From assembly GCA_949358305.1 (NCBI GenBank), contig OX442318.1:8788501-8852500 (forward strand): a stretch of 64,000 nucleotides of DNA, read 5' to 3'. Shown in pieces: positions 1 through 11,858 of this stretch. Made by a program: the position numbers and the translations under genes. The notes beneath the pieces are model-generated. The model was not told where the DNA came from. It did not search any database and saw nothing but the letters and a program-made list of their open reading frames with translations. The stretch is from Strigamia acuminata. Taxonomy: Eukaryota; Arthropoda; Chilopoda; Geophilomorpha; Linotaeniidae. Each line of letters opens with the position of its first letter. The first letter of the stretch is position 1.

Positions 1-999
1 ATCTCCGTTGACTTCGTGTACGTTTCTCAGTTGTTTCAGATAGCTGTTCTTCCAGACCTCCCAGAAATCTGAAATCAACTTTCTTCTTGATTTTTCTAGC
101 TTGACGAGGTCGCGTCGTTTTATCGCCTCTGGGTTCTCGTTCAGCAAGATCTTCGACATTCCCACATTCAGACTAGTTTAAGCCTTTTTCTTGCATGTGT
201 ATTGTTGTAAGAATGCTTTGCTGCTATGATTAAGTGCTTTCTTTATTATAAGTTTTCTTTGTTATCAAATTGTGTATTATTAAATCAGTAAAAGACTTGA
301 TTTCAACCAGCACAGACCTGTTGTTTCTTGTCTTTCCCTTTGGACCCAATCCCTAGTTTCTAGAGTCCCTTATGTCCATAAGTTGTGATAGTTTCCTCAA
401 CTTTACTCCCTCCTGAGGGCGCCGCTGACCAACTACCCTACCTGTGGTAGTGGGTTAGGTCAGTGTCCGCGTGGGCAAAACCACCCTCACCCCCCACTTC
501 TTCTGCCACTCCAGGTGCAAAACTTACAAGTGGAAACTATCCGCCACAACACAAGACCTTCTTCTGGGTTACCACATGTTCAATAAGTAGTCATCGTTTA
601 GAGCTATCACAATCTACTGTCTGAACTGTTATCTTGATGCCCATCAAACTGCACATCACTCTCTGGAGTGATTATTAAACAATTAGGTCATCACAAATCT
701 AATCATGCAGGAAGATGAGTGTTGTTCTCATTCAAGGTGTATTTAAGAGTGAACTATTTGCACTCATGCTACTGGTCTTCTACATTTCACTTGGAATGAA
801 TACGAGGAATTTGGGAAGGAAAAATAAATACAACAATTTGATTTGCACTTTTATTTTTCTGATTATGTGGGCCTACACCAAATTATTTTGAGGTTTTACT
901 ACCAATGCAACGTATTTATTATTTATACAATTAATATTTTGCATTGTAGTGTTTTGTTAGTTTCCTGGTATTATTTTGTATCATTTCTCCTCCATGCTA
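1..999. other. Non-coding left edge, possible LTR-like remnant
   Basis: I see no supportable coding exon here. The stretch 180-420 (AT-rich, polyadenylation-like, then a GC-richer part with short inverted repeats around 440-455) looks like the end of a retrotransposon LTR cut by the window edge, but no matching second copy or target duplication is visible. Bases 840-1000 are the probable 3' untranslated region of the minus-strand Ig gene 1, with AATAAA-like hexamers on the minus strand near 905-930. Confidence 0.3.
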
Positions 1000-1189
1000 T
1001 CAATCTGATTCCTCTGGCTTAGCTACAAAAAGAGAAACATTCCTGATATGAGAAATTCGCCATCGTAATCTAAAAACATAATTAATTTATATTTTAAATG
1101 TATATTACCTGTAACTGTTAGAATAAATTCAACAACGTCATCCTTCAGGTAGCAACGATAACGTCCACTGTCACTCACATCTAAATTAA

Positions 1190-1663
1190 CCTTCCCATAG
1201 CCATTGGTGGGTCAGAAAAATAACAAAAGTAGCAAAATAACTGTAACTCTGTTTTTCCTGAAAATTAATTTAGGAAACCAGCTTTAATTCTTCCAAAAAT
1301 ATTTTTTCTAAATTTATATTAATTAAGTTTTAATATTATTTCGATTAGGAATAAGATAAACTAATAATAACAATAACATTTACAACACAAAACACCATTA
1401 CGTGAGCGCCGTACACTGTTTTGCCACATTTTAGCACTAGGCGGTATATTGAAACAATTCTGCGCATGTGCACAATCTTACTTTTCCAGGTGCAATCGCA
1501 TTTTTTCTGGTTTGAGCACATTAAAACATGTGCTGAGGCCAGGAAAAATGCGATTGCACCTGGAGAAATAAGATTCTGCACATGCGCAGAAGCATTTTAA
1601 AAGAAGGCCGATTTGACCGACCTCAGCTAGCAATGGTGGAAATTAGGCTTGGCTATGGGAAGG
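1190..1663. mobile_element. piggyBac-like MITE in an Ig exon (TTAA target)
   Basis: The element starts CCTTCCCATAGCC and ends GGCTATGGGAAGG, a perfect 13-base terminal inverted repeat, and is flanked by TTAA at 1186-1189 and 1664-1667. TTAA target duplication is the hallmark of piggyBac elements. Removing the element and one TTAA restores an uninterrupted Ig exon of 273 bases. No transposase is present, so it is non-autonomous. Confidence 0.85.
1459..1592. repeat. Large palindrome inside the TTAA element
   Basis: Two arms of about 60 bases, starting tctgcgcatgtgcacaatc and ending with its near-complement, are separated by a loop of about 8 bases. It may be a second foldback element nested in the piggyBac-like MITE, or simply its interior. 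Confidence 0.6.
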
Positions 1664-3240
1664 TTAACGGCCTCAAAAACACAGTTTGAGCCGCTACCCC
1701 AGGGGCTCTCAAAAGCATAAAATCTATTGCGATGAATAAGTGTGTCTGCTTCAAACAAATCGTCTTTCATGAGTGCGCATCTTTCTGGAGCATTTTTGGA
1801 GCATTCAAAACGAACTGAATCCCCTTGTTGAGCTCTGACGTACTCTACATTTGGATTCTCTAAAATTAAATAAAAAACAATTAATTTAAGTCTAAACTAA
1901 TGATACTAGGAGAGGTTTCAATGTGTCACGTAACCAATCTGAACATGGGCAACAAACAATTCGAAAATTTTAAGTTATCTCTGATCTTGCGCGTAAGAAT
2001 ATTGTAAATTCGTGTGTTAACGAATGGATATCACTTGACTGGTTACAAATAAAAGAAAGAATAGCTGGGAAAACAACACAACTACAGGTTTGTTGCACAA
2101 ATTTGCGTGCACTTAATTGCTCAAGACGAACAAATGAACGAACCGGGGTTTCTAAAAATAATTGATGATCATGATGCCATTTTAGATTTATTTTCATTAT
2201 TTGTAGCCACGCATCTATAAATTCCTGGTTTTGATATACTTCCTACAGCCCCGTAACCAGCTGGAGTCCAGGCTCCAAGGTGATCACGTCTAATAAAGTT
2301 GAATGTATTGGCTTCAGGTATACCATCAGCTTCGCAGACTATTTGCTTAACTTCACCAGGTTTGATTATGCTGTCAATAGGGTTGTTTATTATGCGAACA
2401 GACCGTGTTGCATCTATGACAATAAAAACATTACAAGCATAACCGAAGAATAGATAATTAGTGGTTTGTCAACACAGTTAATTCTTACACGCTTTGACGA
2501 AAACGCCTGAAATATGCCTAGGCTTTTTGTATGCCTTATGTACCACTGTACACTCGATGACTTTGTTCTGACCCAAATGGTTTGAGCCCTCAGTAAAATT
2601 CACTGTCAGTGTGGAGTTGACACTGTACAAGCCTTTCGAAATGCTCAATTGTCGGTTTGTTTCTTTTGTCACGATGCCGTCGATAGACCAGATCAAAGTG
2701 CTTTCCGGATATCCGTAATGGGATCTACATTTGAATTGAACAGTTCCATCAGCGCACAGCAGTTACAATTGTCCTGTTCTTATCTTCTACACTTTCTCCT
2801 AAAACCCATAACTCCGGTTCATTTGGCTCGACTGAAACAAAAAGAAAATAGCCTGTTGAGAAATTCTGCTCCACATTAATATACAGTTTCCTCAGTATTA
2901 CCTAGAACTGTTAGATAAAAATCAGCAATAATGCCACCATTTACGTGACAACTGTAGTTTCCACGGTCACTAACATTCACATCAATGGCCTCAAAGACAC
3001 AGGCTGAAGAATTAACGACATGAAATTTATTGCTTCTCGTTCTGTCAGCTTCAAAGATGTCGTATTTAAAGAGTGTGCATGCTTTTGTGGCAGTTCTGGA
3101 GCATTCAAAACGTACTGGATCTCCTTGTTTAACCACGACATCCTCTACCGGCGTATTCGGATTTTCTAAAATGGAATGAAAATAAATTAATTATAAATAC
3201 AAAATTAACAATTTAATAATATTTGCTACAATTTATATCA

Positions 3241-3460
3241 GAGAGGTTCTGCCAGGCGTTAGACGGGAACGGCAACTTGAAGAATTAGCTCCGTCCACCC
3301 GTTGCCGTTGTTTTTACACGTTCTCCAACGACATCTGGACCCGCCGACAACAAAGCCTACGCGCTCAATATGAAACTTAGCTCCGCCTCCATGACATCAG
3401 CACAAAAAGTGATGACGTTTCGGCTTTCCAGGCGTCAGCGGTTCCCGTCTAACACCTCTC
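3241..3460. mobile_element. 220-base MITE in intron of Ig gene 1
   Basis: Begins GAGAGGTTCTGCCAGGCG and ends with the complement of GAGAGGTGTTAGACGGGAAC; about 20 bases of terminal inverted repeat with a small indel. It is followed by TA at 3461-3462. A related 211-base copy lies at 30569-30779, flanked by TA on both sides. Its right end is about 8 bases from the splice donor of exon Ig2. Confidence 0.65.
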
Positions 3461-4321
3461 TATTATTACCTTGAACGGATAAAATATATTCGCTAGTTAT
3501 AATATCGTTTACATAGCACTGATAGTCTCCATTATCAATGAAATTTAAGTTGGTGGCCTCAAATGTGCAAGGTGAGGTCCTACTGGGACGAAACTTGTTG
3601 CTTTCAAAACGTGATGCTTCGTAGCGTAAGTTTTTTAAGAGGGAGCAATTGCTCGTGTTTTCTCGATCATCTTTTGAGCAATCAATAGTCACTGAATCCC
3701 GCTTTAAAACCGTAACAATTTCTCTAGTTTTACTTGCTGAAAGTATTAAAATTTATTAAAAAGTGATTGAAAATGATTGAAAATGATTGCAATAATGGGA
3801 TATTTGTAGGAATTGTAGGCATTGTACTGAATAATTTACTGTTTACCTGCAAAGTACAGGTTAAATCTAAAATCTGATATGCGGCTGAAATTGGAGTCTA
3901 TTTTGCAAAAGTAATTTCCATGGTCGGAGAAATTTAAATTGGTGGCCTCAAATATGCATGCTGTAGAATTAATGGCTTGAAACTTATCACCTTCCATTCT
4001 GTTTGCTACAAATTGTCCATCCTTATGAAGTGTGCATTCAATTGTAGGTCTTTTTGAGCATTCCAAAGTTACTAACTCTCCCTTTTTAAACATTACATTT
4101 TCGGGATAGTAGCCACTTTCTACAACCAGTACTGAAATAAATAGGAAAAAAATGTTATTCGTATAGCAGTTATTTTCTACTTACAATTTATTCTTTGCTA
4201 CTTTGAGCTGTACAGTTAAATAGAATAACTATTTGATGCTTACCTGCTGTGGATGCGAGAAAAACTAATAAAGCTGTAGCCTGCATGTTTGAATGTTTCA
4301 ATCAAACAGTTGTAATGAATA

Positions 4322-5875
4322 GGGGGTTTCATTAATGAAGCAATTTTGTAATTTTGCAACTTTAGCAATTTTGCACTTTTGGATTTGTCACATGATATCA
4401 GTTCCACCAATCATGTGCATAATTGCAAAAACACAAAACAGAAAAAATACACAATCACAAAATCAAAGGTAGTTTTGCTATTTTGGAAAAGATGGCAGCA
4501 GCCAAACTCAATCCAAGTGGCCATCACAAATTGTGATTAATAATTAGTTTCAAAAACAATCTCATAATTTTGCAATTTTGCAATTATTTAAATAGTCACG
4601 TGACTTCCTATCCACCATATTAGGTTATAGTTATATCCAACCAATTTTAAAATGTGATGCAAAAAAACTAGTTCTTATTTGTGTGATGGAACAAAATATT
4701 TTTTAATAAGGTGCATTTTAATAAATACTAGCTGTTCACCCACAAAGCCAAAGCCATAGATCAGACAAATGTATACAACCAAATCATAAAATAAATTTTT
4801 GCAAAACTAAACCAAACCCATAATAATGCAACCCAAACCCAAACCACACCAAACTAAAACCAATGCCAATCTGGCCAATACCCAAACACAATCAAACCCA
4901 AAAGTTAACCTAAACCCAACGCCAATCCAGCCAATTCAATTTTGGCCCAAACCACTGCAACCTGCTATTTTGTCCTCCTTTATTATTCAACCACTTTTTC
5001 CAACTTTTTCTTATAAATCAACCCAAAAAAGATCGTTTTTTCCAAAATTTAAAATCAACGGTTAATCCGATCAAAAAGTTATCTGTACCATCGTTTTCAG
5101 CGGAATTTTCTTCTCTGGAAACCTGTTTTAAACATTTCATTCGGTTAATTTTACGAATTTTTGGTTTTGTCATGGTCGAATCTCGAATCCAAATTCTGCA
5201 CCAAATTTCCAAATTTTCCCATTCGGTCCCCCGCTAAGATGGCCCGAATCGGCACTTTTCCTCGCCCGAATCAAAAAGTAAAAAATACAGGCTTGTGCAG
5301 AATTGTCTCCTCTTCAAAATGAGCTTGGTTCCATAATTTTCCGAGCTCATCTTGACATAGAAAACAATAAAAAACGATACGCGACGAACATTTCCGCCTG
5401 AATTTCCATTCGGGCACCCGCTAAAATCGCCCTGAATCGCCCTGAATCGGTACTTTTTTTTACCCGAATCGAAGTATTGAGTTTCCTAGCTGTTATACAG
5501 TCATGGATGCATCAGCATTTTGATGATATACAAGGATACAAGTTAGCCACTTAGATAGAGCTTGGATGCCTCCATTTTGTTTTGAGTTTCACAAGCCTCA
5601 AAATCACTTCTTATCAAAATCACAAAAACTACCTTTTAGATGTTTTTGGGATTTTGTGTTTTTACTCTTTTGTGCTTTAGTGAATGTGAATGTGATTGGT
5701 AGAACAGATATCACATGACAATACTCAAAAATCACAAAATCGTCCAGATCACACAATTGCAAAATTGACTGGGTTAATTCAATGTAAACTCATTTTTGGA
5801 GGCATCAAAAAATAATGATTTTGTGATTAATGCAAAATCACAAAATTGCAAAATCATTCATATAATGAAACCCCC
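4322..5875. mobile_element. 1.55-kb TIR element just upstream of Ig gene 1
   Basis: Ends are GGGGGTTTCATTA and its near-complement TAATGAAACCCCC, flanked by TA (4320-4321 and 5876-5877). Degenerate inverted similarity extends roughly 200 bases inward from each end (rich in AATCACAAAAT-type words). Flanking DNA on either side is continuous with the uninterrupted 5' flank of Ig gene 2 (9912 onward), which confirms an insertion. No transposase is readable. The middle (4480-5540) has no supportable gene. Confidence 0.75.
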
Positions 5876-5877
5876 TA

Positions 5878-6418
5878 ATGTGTGTGGTACATTTTCTTTT
5901 AAAGAAACACTAATCAAAGTTTTGAATACAAAGGTCATTTCAACATCTTGGTTTACAGTAATTACAGTTCTGTGTTTACCATCCTTATCATTTAGCTATA
6001 TGTTTTCTCCCACCAAAAAATATTGCAATTTCGCAGAATTTGTTTAGTATAGAAAAATAATTAAATAGTTGTGCATGGTCATTGTTGTACCATGCAGGTA
6101 ACTAAAAATTCATCATCAGTTCATCACAATCTAACAATATAAAGACTGTAAAGACATGTAAAATAGAGTTTTATACATTTTTATACAATTTTTTTATTGC
6201 AATTAAGCTTTAATGGTATAAAACGTTTAGAGTATTGACACAGTAGATAACTAAAATGAAGCAAACATGTGCTTTCACTAGGAACAAAATGCAGCTGTTT
6301 TCTCAATTTTAGTAAAGTCATCATATAGCAATTTGTTATGTGATGAGATGATGACGGATAAATTTGTTATGTGATCACCTGACGGATAAAATATACAGTA
6401 GACTAAATGATATGATAC
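5878..6418 (-). promoter_or_regulatory. 5' flank of Ig gene 1, conserved in all three Ig genes
   Basis: The blocks 5905-6300, 9969-10190 and 13987-14200 are recognisably the same sequence, lying upstream of Ig genes 1, 2 and 3. Each contains a minus-strand TTTATAC/TTTTATACC word within it, which could act as a TATA-like element. This is inferred from conservation only; transcription start sites are not known. Confidence 0.35.
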
Positions 6419-7433
6419 TGTGACCGCTTGGCCACCCACGGTGACCTGCGTCACTCCACACACCGCCCAGTGGTCCCAAGGTCATTCCTCTTTAGGGGTA
6501 AACTGACCCAGTATATGGAAGGAAGAAGTGGTGTGGTCAGAGGAAAGAGTGTCACCAACCGTGACAGAGAAAAGAGTGCTGAGTCTCAACCGAGACAGAC
6601 GTGCTGTGACCGCTTGGCCACCGTGCCACACACCGCCTTACGGCCCCAAAGTTGTCCCCCTTGCAGGTGGACTGACCCAGTCTGGGGGAGGAGGGAGCTG
6701 AGTGGTGTGGTGAGGGAGAGATGTGAGTGAGTGGTACCAGAAGAACGGCGACCACCGAAGGGACAAGACGTGTCCAAGGCCTGACGTGAGCAAGGACAAC
6801 CCTGCCCTGTGCTGACTCTGCTCTCCTCATCATTCACCTCGGCGAAGCTCAGTAGTATGGCGTACCCCATACTGTAGCCTCCATGAGTGGCTGCCTGGAT
6901 CGCACAGGTACATGTAAGTACGACACGAATGTTACGCTTGCAACGAGTGACCGGATTCTTCAACCCCTAGACAACAACATTAAAGGCCAACAACCAACAA
7001 TGTGGAGTCTCCTTGTCATTATTATGTGAGTATGCGTCCCAATGCGAAGACGATCCTGAAGCCTCCAAGGTCAATCACGCCCTGTGCTGCCCCTGCTCTC
7101 CTCACCATTCACCACTGCGACGCTCAGTAGTATGGCGATGCGCCTGCTACGGCCTTCATGAGCAGCTGCATGGCCCGTGCTGGTATGAACGGTGGAATGT
7201 TATGTGTGACTGGCCACGTCGCTCAGGGCTCTCACCCTGTGTGCGACGGGTCGGTTGCTGGTGTAGCATGCCCTTGTGGCGCTGCGACACATGCTTAAGT
7301 GGGAGACTCCGACCCCTAGACTAACGATTAAAGGCCAACAACCCAACAATTGGGATTCCCTACCTTATTTACGTGAGTATGGGTCTCAAACCAGGGTCCC
7401 CAGATTACCTTGGCGAAGACCATACCAGTCACA
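6419..7433 (+). repeat. Probable solo LTR, about 1.0 kb
   Basis: Starts TGTGACCGCTTGGCCACCC and ends CCAGTCACA, like other TGTGAC...GTCACA LTRs in the window (8041, 11229, 20778, and the 14-kb element). Flanks ATAC and ATAT are a one-mismatch 4-base target duplication. A partial internal duplication repeats the head at about 6604. The small ORFs within it have no recognisable domain. Confidence 0.5.
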
Positions 7434-8040
7434 ATATGACAAATTATTGATAATGGTATACTTTAATTAATTATACAAATATAATTGCATAATTTGTGCA
7501 AAACTCTAACTACTGCATTTCGGTTCCATAGTGTTATTTCATTTATTAGTTATCCACACCAAATAAAAGTTAACAAACTGCATTATTTTCCGATCTCAAT
7601 ATTTGTATTACGTCACATTTCTAATAAAATGATAACGAACATTAAGATGTTTAGTTTTTCTTCTTTTGATTGCGGACTTAGTAAAATTGATTGCAAATCT
7701 ATTATTGCAGTTGAAATCCAGTAAACACCCTTCTTTTAAAGACTTTCACACAGAATAGGAAATCTAAAACAATATCACAAACCACAATTTACTCTGCTTC
7801 CGTGATAAGGAAACACAATTTTCTTTAAATGTGGGTCAGAAAATTGGTACAGAACCAAAGGTTAATTTTGCCACGCGGATATGAGCGAAATTTTGTTTTT
7901 ACGTAATCATACCACATCACCGCAAAAACCGAAAAATTGCAGCAAATTGCAAAATTGCAACATTATTTTACAGCTTTTTGGTGATGTTTCAATCAAGATT
8001 TGGGCATATTCATGAAATTTTATTGCACTTTCACCTTATT
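7434..8040. other. Non-coding intergenic sequence
   Basis: AT-rich DNA with no supportable gene. The right part (about 7910-8040) is repeated at 11130-11228, as part of the tandem duplication that produced Ig genes 2 and 3. Confidence 0.4.
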
Positions 8041-8255
8041 TGTGACGGTGCGGGCTTATCCAGGGCAACCTACGAAGAAGCTGGGGTGGGACGCACGCTC
8101 ACGTAAATAAAAACCAAGGACTACAGATTATTTGGTTTGGTGACCTTTAACCCGTTGCAGTAGGCCAGTCCACACTCTACAAGGTTAGGGCTCACCGGCC
8201 ATTGGACATTGTGTGTTAGTGACGTAGGACACATTTGGGTGGCCAGGCGGTCACA
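8041..8255 (-). repeat. Solo LTR, 215 bases, TATT target duplication
   Basis: On the plus strand it starts TGTGACGGTG and ends GGCGGTCACA, with TATT at 8037-8040 and 8256-8259. The 4-base duplication and TG/CA ends fit a Ty3-type LTR. The same insertion, with the same flank, is at 11229-11752 next to Ig gene 3. Confidence 0.7.
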
Positions 8256-8361
8256 TATTTATTATTCATTCTAGACCCCATAAATTCAACACGTAATCAA
8301 ATATCACTTTATTCATCAACATTGCTACAGAATTCTAAGTACTCTCGAACTCAGCCCCAAT

Positions 8362-9911
8362 CTAATGACAAGGCGTAATCCCTAGAGTAACCTTTGTACA
8401 CACAACTACTGGATGCGCTACAACATCTAATATAAAAAGAAAATTCCCATCGTAATGTAAACAGCAAAATTAATTTATATTTGAATTGTATTACCAACAA
8501 CTGACAGAAGAAATTCAGTTTCAAAGTCTTGATCCATGCGACAAATGTAACGTCCACCGTCACTGACATCTAAATCAGTCGCCTCAAAAGCACAGGGTAC
8601 AGGTGTACGCCATGAATCTGCGTACTCAACCTTAAGAAATTTCTTGCCTCCAAGTACGTCTGCGACCATCGTCCCATTTTTAAAGAGTGCACACCTGCTT
8701 GTGGTACTTGTGGAGCATTCAAAACGCAGCGAATCCCCTTGTTTAACTCTCACCTGCTGTATATTCGGATTTTCTAAAATTAAATAAAATTAAATTTTAA
8801 ATTAAACTTAAATGAAAATAAATTAAAAGATTGGCACCAATTGTGTACATAAGTTGAACATTAACATATGAAATAATAACATATGAATATACTTTGAACC
8901 GATACAACGTTGACCTAATTCCAGCCGTATTAAGCCTAACTGTGAACTGTGCTCTACTACACGAGAAAGTAGTTCTGTGTCAAAGCATCACAATGTCTGG
9001 AGTTCGGGCTACTTTTTTGTGCCACTACGGCTGGAAATAGGACAACGTTGTATCGGTTCAGAGTATAGCAACAAGTACAGCAAAATTTATTGTCTTCGCC
9101 CGACTGAGAACAACTGAGACTAAATTGAAAAAGAAAATGGAAAAAACACCGTACCTAGTCTTCGAATAGTAATTTTTGGTGATGCAATGTAGCTTTCATT
9201 GCTATTCCTTTTAACCATGCACCTATAAACTCCTGGTTGTGATATATATACTTTAGACTGGTAAGAAATTGGACCCCACTTTCCATCGGGATGACGTTTT
9301 AAAATCATGTAATCATCAGCTGCAGTTAAACTGGATTCACAGATTAGTTGTTTAGCTCCATAAAGATTGATTATGTTGCCAGGAGGGTCTACTCTTATAC
9401 TAACGGACTCTGGTTCCTCCGGCATAACTAATACAAAAAGAGAAAAATTCCTGATATGAAAAGTTTCCCAGCATAATTTATTTATATTTTAATTGTATTA
9501 CTTGTAACTGATAGACGAAATTCAGCACGACTGTCCTGGTGAAGGCAAACGTAACGTCCACTGTCACTGACATTTATATTAATGGCTTCAATGACACAGG
9601 TTGTATTGTTAACCACACGAAACCTACTGCCTCCATATCTGTCTGCTAAAACAGAAGTTTCGTTATTCAATAGTGTGCATCTTCTCGTGGTATTTGTGGA
9701 GCATTCAAAACGTACTGTATCCCCTTGATTAACTCCGACATGAGTATCTGGGTATATAGTTATACTAACAGACTCTGTTATATCTACAAAAATAAAAACA
9801 TAAAATTTAGTTATTGTCGTAGTGAATGTATAATTAAATTTTATAACTATAAAATATTTGGTGTTTACCTGCTATACATGCAAGAAAAACTACTACAATT
9901 GTAACCTGCAT
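8362..9911 (-). CDS. Secreted three-Ig-domain protein, Ig gene 2
   Basis: Five exons code for about 313 residues: 9869-9911 (signal peptide, begins MQVTIVVVFLACIA), 9502-9783 (Ig1), 9155-9427 (Ig2), 8495-8773 (Ig3), 8362-8426 (tail of 21 residues with two cysteines, TAG stop). All junctions are phase 1 and the exon lengths keep frame. Ig1 and Ig3 have the normal cysteine pair (FEC ... GRYVC or GRYIC), plus a second pair (CTLL or CALF, and CVIEA or CAFEA). They have no tryptophan at the usual C-strand position. Ig2 has only the normal pair (LICES ... YRCMV). No membrane anchor or GPI-type tail is visible, so secretion is inferred. A role in recognition or adhesion is possible but not shown. 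Gene 3 is its tandem duplicate. Confidence 0.8.
8890..9065. mobile_element. TA-flanked MITE, CGATACAACG family, in intron of Ig gene 2
   Basis: Ends TACTTTGAACCGATACAACG and its near-complement, flanked by TA. Another copy is at 12881-13093 in the same intron of Ig gene 3, so it was present before the tandem duplication. A fragment of the family lies at about 24545-24610. Confidence 0.75.
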
Positions 9912-10266
9912 GTTGAATGCTTGAATCAAACAGTTGCAATGAATGTGAATGGTAAATATTCTCTGTTATAGAAACACTAATCAAAGTGTAGATTATTTTA
10001 ACATCTGGTTTTTATTTCGCGATTACAGCAATTACCTTTAATCAATGTAGCATTTAGCAATTAAGCTCTAATAGTATAAAGTGTTTAGAGTATTGATACA
10101 GTAGATAACTAAAATAAAGCACACATGCTTTCACTGGGAACAAAATGCAACTGTTCACTCAACTTTATTAATGTCAGTGTATAACAACTTGTGACATGAT
10201 TGTCTGACAGAATTTATACTTGAGAAAAATTATCTATTTTATGACATTTTTAATAAATATCAAAAT
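9912..10266 (-). promoter_or_regulatory. 5' flank of Ig gene 2
   Basis: Uninterrupted version of the upstream block shared by the three Ig genes. It shows that the same region of gene 1 carries a 1.55-kb insertion. No motif can be assigned with certainty. Confidence 0.35.
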
Positions 10267-11228
10267 AAACTGTGACCGCTTGGCCACCCAAGGGTGACCT
10301 GCATCACTGCCACACACTGCCCATTGGCCCCGAAGTCATCTCTCTCTCTCATGGAGTGGTACGACCTAGTGAGGGAAAGGAGGGAGCTGAGTGGTGTAGG
10401 GAGAGAACAGCGTTGGGTGTCAACCGAGACGGACGTGTACGAGAAGTTGTGTGAAGTCGTGCCCTGCTCCTGCTCTCCTCCCTATTCACCACTGTGACGC
10501 TAAGTGGTGAGACTTCGGATCCACCACAGCCTTCATGATGAATTGCATGGGCCGTATAAGTAAGTATGGTGGAATAGCAATGACCAACTGACCATGTTAT
10601 ACATGGGGATAACCTCCCTGTGCGTGGCGCAGCACTGGCAGCACTTGGATAGATCTCTAGACAACGATTAGCAAAATGGTTGGATTTGGGCTCGTTTTGG
10701 TTGGGCCGCATGGCTCGATCGAAGTTTTGGTTTGGGGCTATTTTGAAGGAAGGTTAGATTGGGGTTTAAAATAGGTGAAGAATCTGAATCCAGGTTTGAG
10801 AATTTTTATAAAATGCAAAAAATTTGTCGGTTTTCACACAAATTTGGTCCTTCGTTTAAATCATCCAACTCTGACAAGTAGTAAAAAGCGACCCCTAAAA
10901 ACTAAAAGCAATTAAGTAGTTGCAAATCCCTGGTTCAGACACATGGAACTAAGTCATTTTGCAATAAAGAATGACTCATAATTCTGAGAATTGACCATTG
11001 AAATACTAATTAGAGAGGGAGCTTGTGACGATTCTACCTTTTGGGATAAATATGTCGGTACAAGACCGACAAAACCTAACAATAACCTAACCGAGACAAG
11101 CTAAATTGTGCGCTAAGTGAATAGATAACTGAATTTGCAAAACCGCAACATTATTTTACAGCTTTTTGGTGATGTTTCAATCAAGCTTTGGGCATATTCA
11201 TGAGATTTTATTGCACTTTCACCTTATT
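10267..11228. repeat. Degenerate LTR-family repeat and duplication remnant
   Basis: Begins with the TGTGACCGCTTGGCCACCCA head seen at 6419, but a matching end is not found, so it is probably truncated. Bases 10530-10878 are repeated at 14210-14565 (including a word beginning GGATTTGGGCTCGTTTTGG). Similarity stops at about 10878 and 14565, which marks the right border of the Ig-gene duplication. No supportable gene. Confidence 0.5.
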
Positions 11229-11752
11229 TGTGACGGTGTGGGCTTATCCAGGGCAACCACGGAGAAGCTGGGGTGGGACGCACGCTCACGTAAATAAAAA
11301 CCAAGGACTACAGATTATTTGCTTTGGTGACCTTTAATCCGTTGCAGTAGGCCAGTCCACACTCTACAAGGCTAGGGCTGACCGGCCATTGGACATTGTG
11401 TGTTGCGGCTGCAACTCAATAATTGATGGGAGTTCGAATAAAAATAGCTTTAGGAAGCTGATGGCAATGATTCTAGTGGATTTTCACCGATTACAAAAAG
11501 AAGCACGCGTACTCAGGAAATTACATTTGTACAATGACCTTTATTTTAAAACAGGAACCAAGCAAAACTAACTTTTTCCTCCTTAAAACACATAAACTCA
11601 CCCTGTTACATTGTGGGTCACCGAAGTGACCCTCTAGTGACCAAACATGGCGTCACTTACAATTTTCTCCCCAATATTCGTCCCTTTTGAACTTCAGTTT
11701 CAACATTGTGTGTTAGTGACGTAGGACACATTTAGATGGCCAGGCGGTCACA
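11229..11752 (-). repeat. Solo LTR, duplicated copy with a 300-base insertion
   Basis: Same LTR and same TATT target duplication (11225-11228, 11753-11756) as at 8041, but enlarged by about 300 bases (roughly 11405-11703). The insertion is flanked by a direct repeat ACATTGTGTGTT of 12 bases, which suggests a LINE- or SINE-like insertion after the Ig duplication. Confidence 0.65.
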
Positions 11753-11858
11753 TATTTATTATTCATTCTAGACTCCATAAATTCAACACGTAAGCAAATA
11801 TCACTTTATTCATCAACATTGCTACAGAATTCTAAGTACTCTCGAACTCAGTCACAAT

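Larger units (their letters stand above)
1000..4286 (-). pseudogene. Ig-superfamily gene 1, six Ig domains, broken
   Basis: This was a secreted Ig-domain protein gene. Exons read from splice sites: signal peptide 4244-4286 (begins MQATALLVFLASTA), Ig1 3847-4131, Ig2 3470-3736, Ig3 2902-3165, Ig4 2489-2831, Ig5 from 2413 downward, Ig6 1109-1859, tail 1000-1022 ending in TGA. All junctions are phase 1, usual for Ig exons. Ig1, 2, 3 and 6 carry the four-cysteine pattern of genes 2 and 3. Three lesions are visible. Exon Ig4 is 343 bases (3n+1), with stops in both frames near 2750, so it carries a frameshift. Ig5 has an in-frame TGA at 2169-2171. Ig6 is split by a 474-base TTAA-flanked transposon. 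A further 1.55-kb element sits about 35 bases upstream of the ATG. It is therefore probably a pseudogene, unless only the first three Ig domains are used. No transmembrane segment is seen. Confidence 0.7.

Noticed and set aside
6552-6963. ORFs of 93-125 codons in the 6.4-7.4 kb repeat
   Set aside because: They lie inside a repeated LTR-like sequence, overlap each other in several frames and resemble no family.
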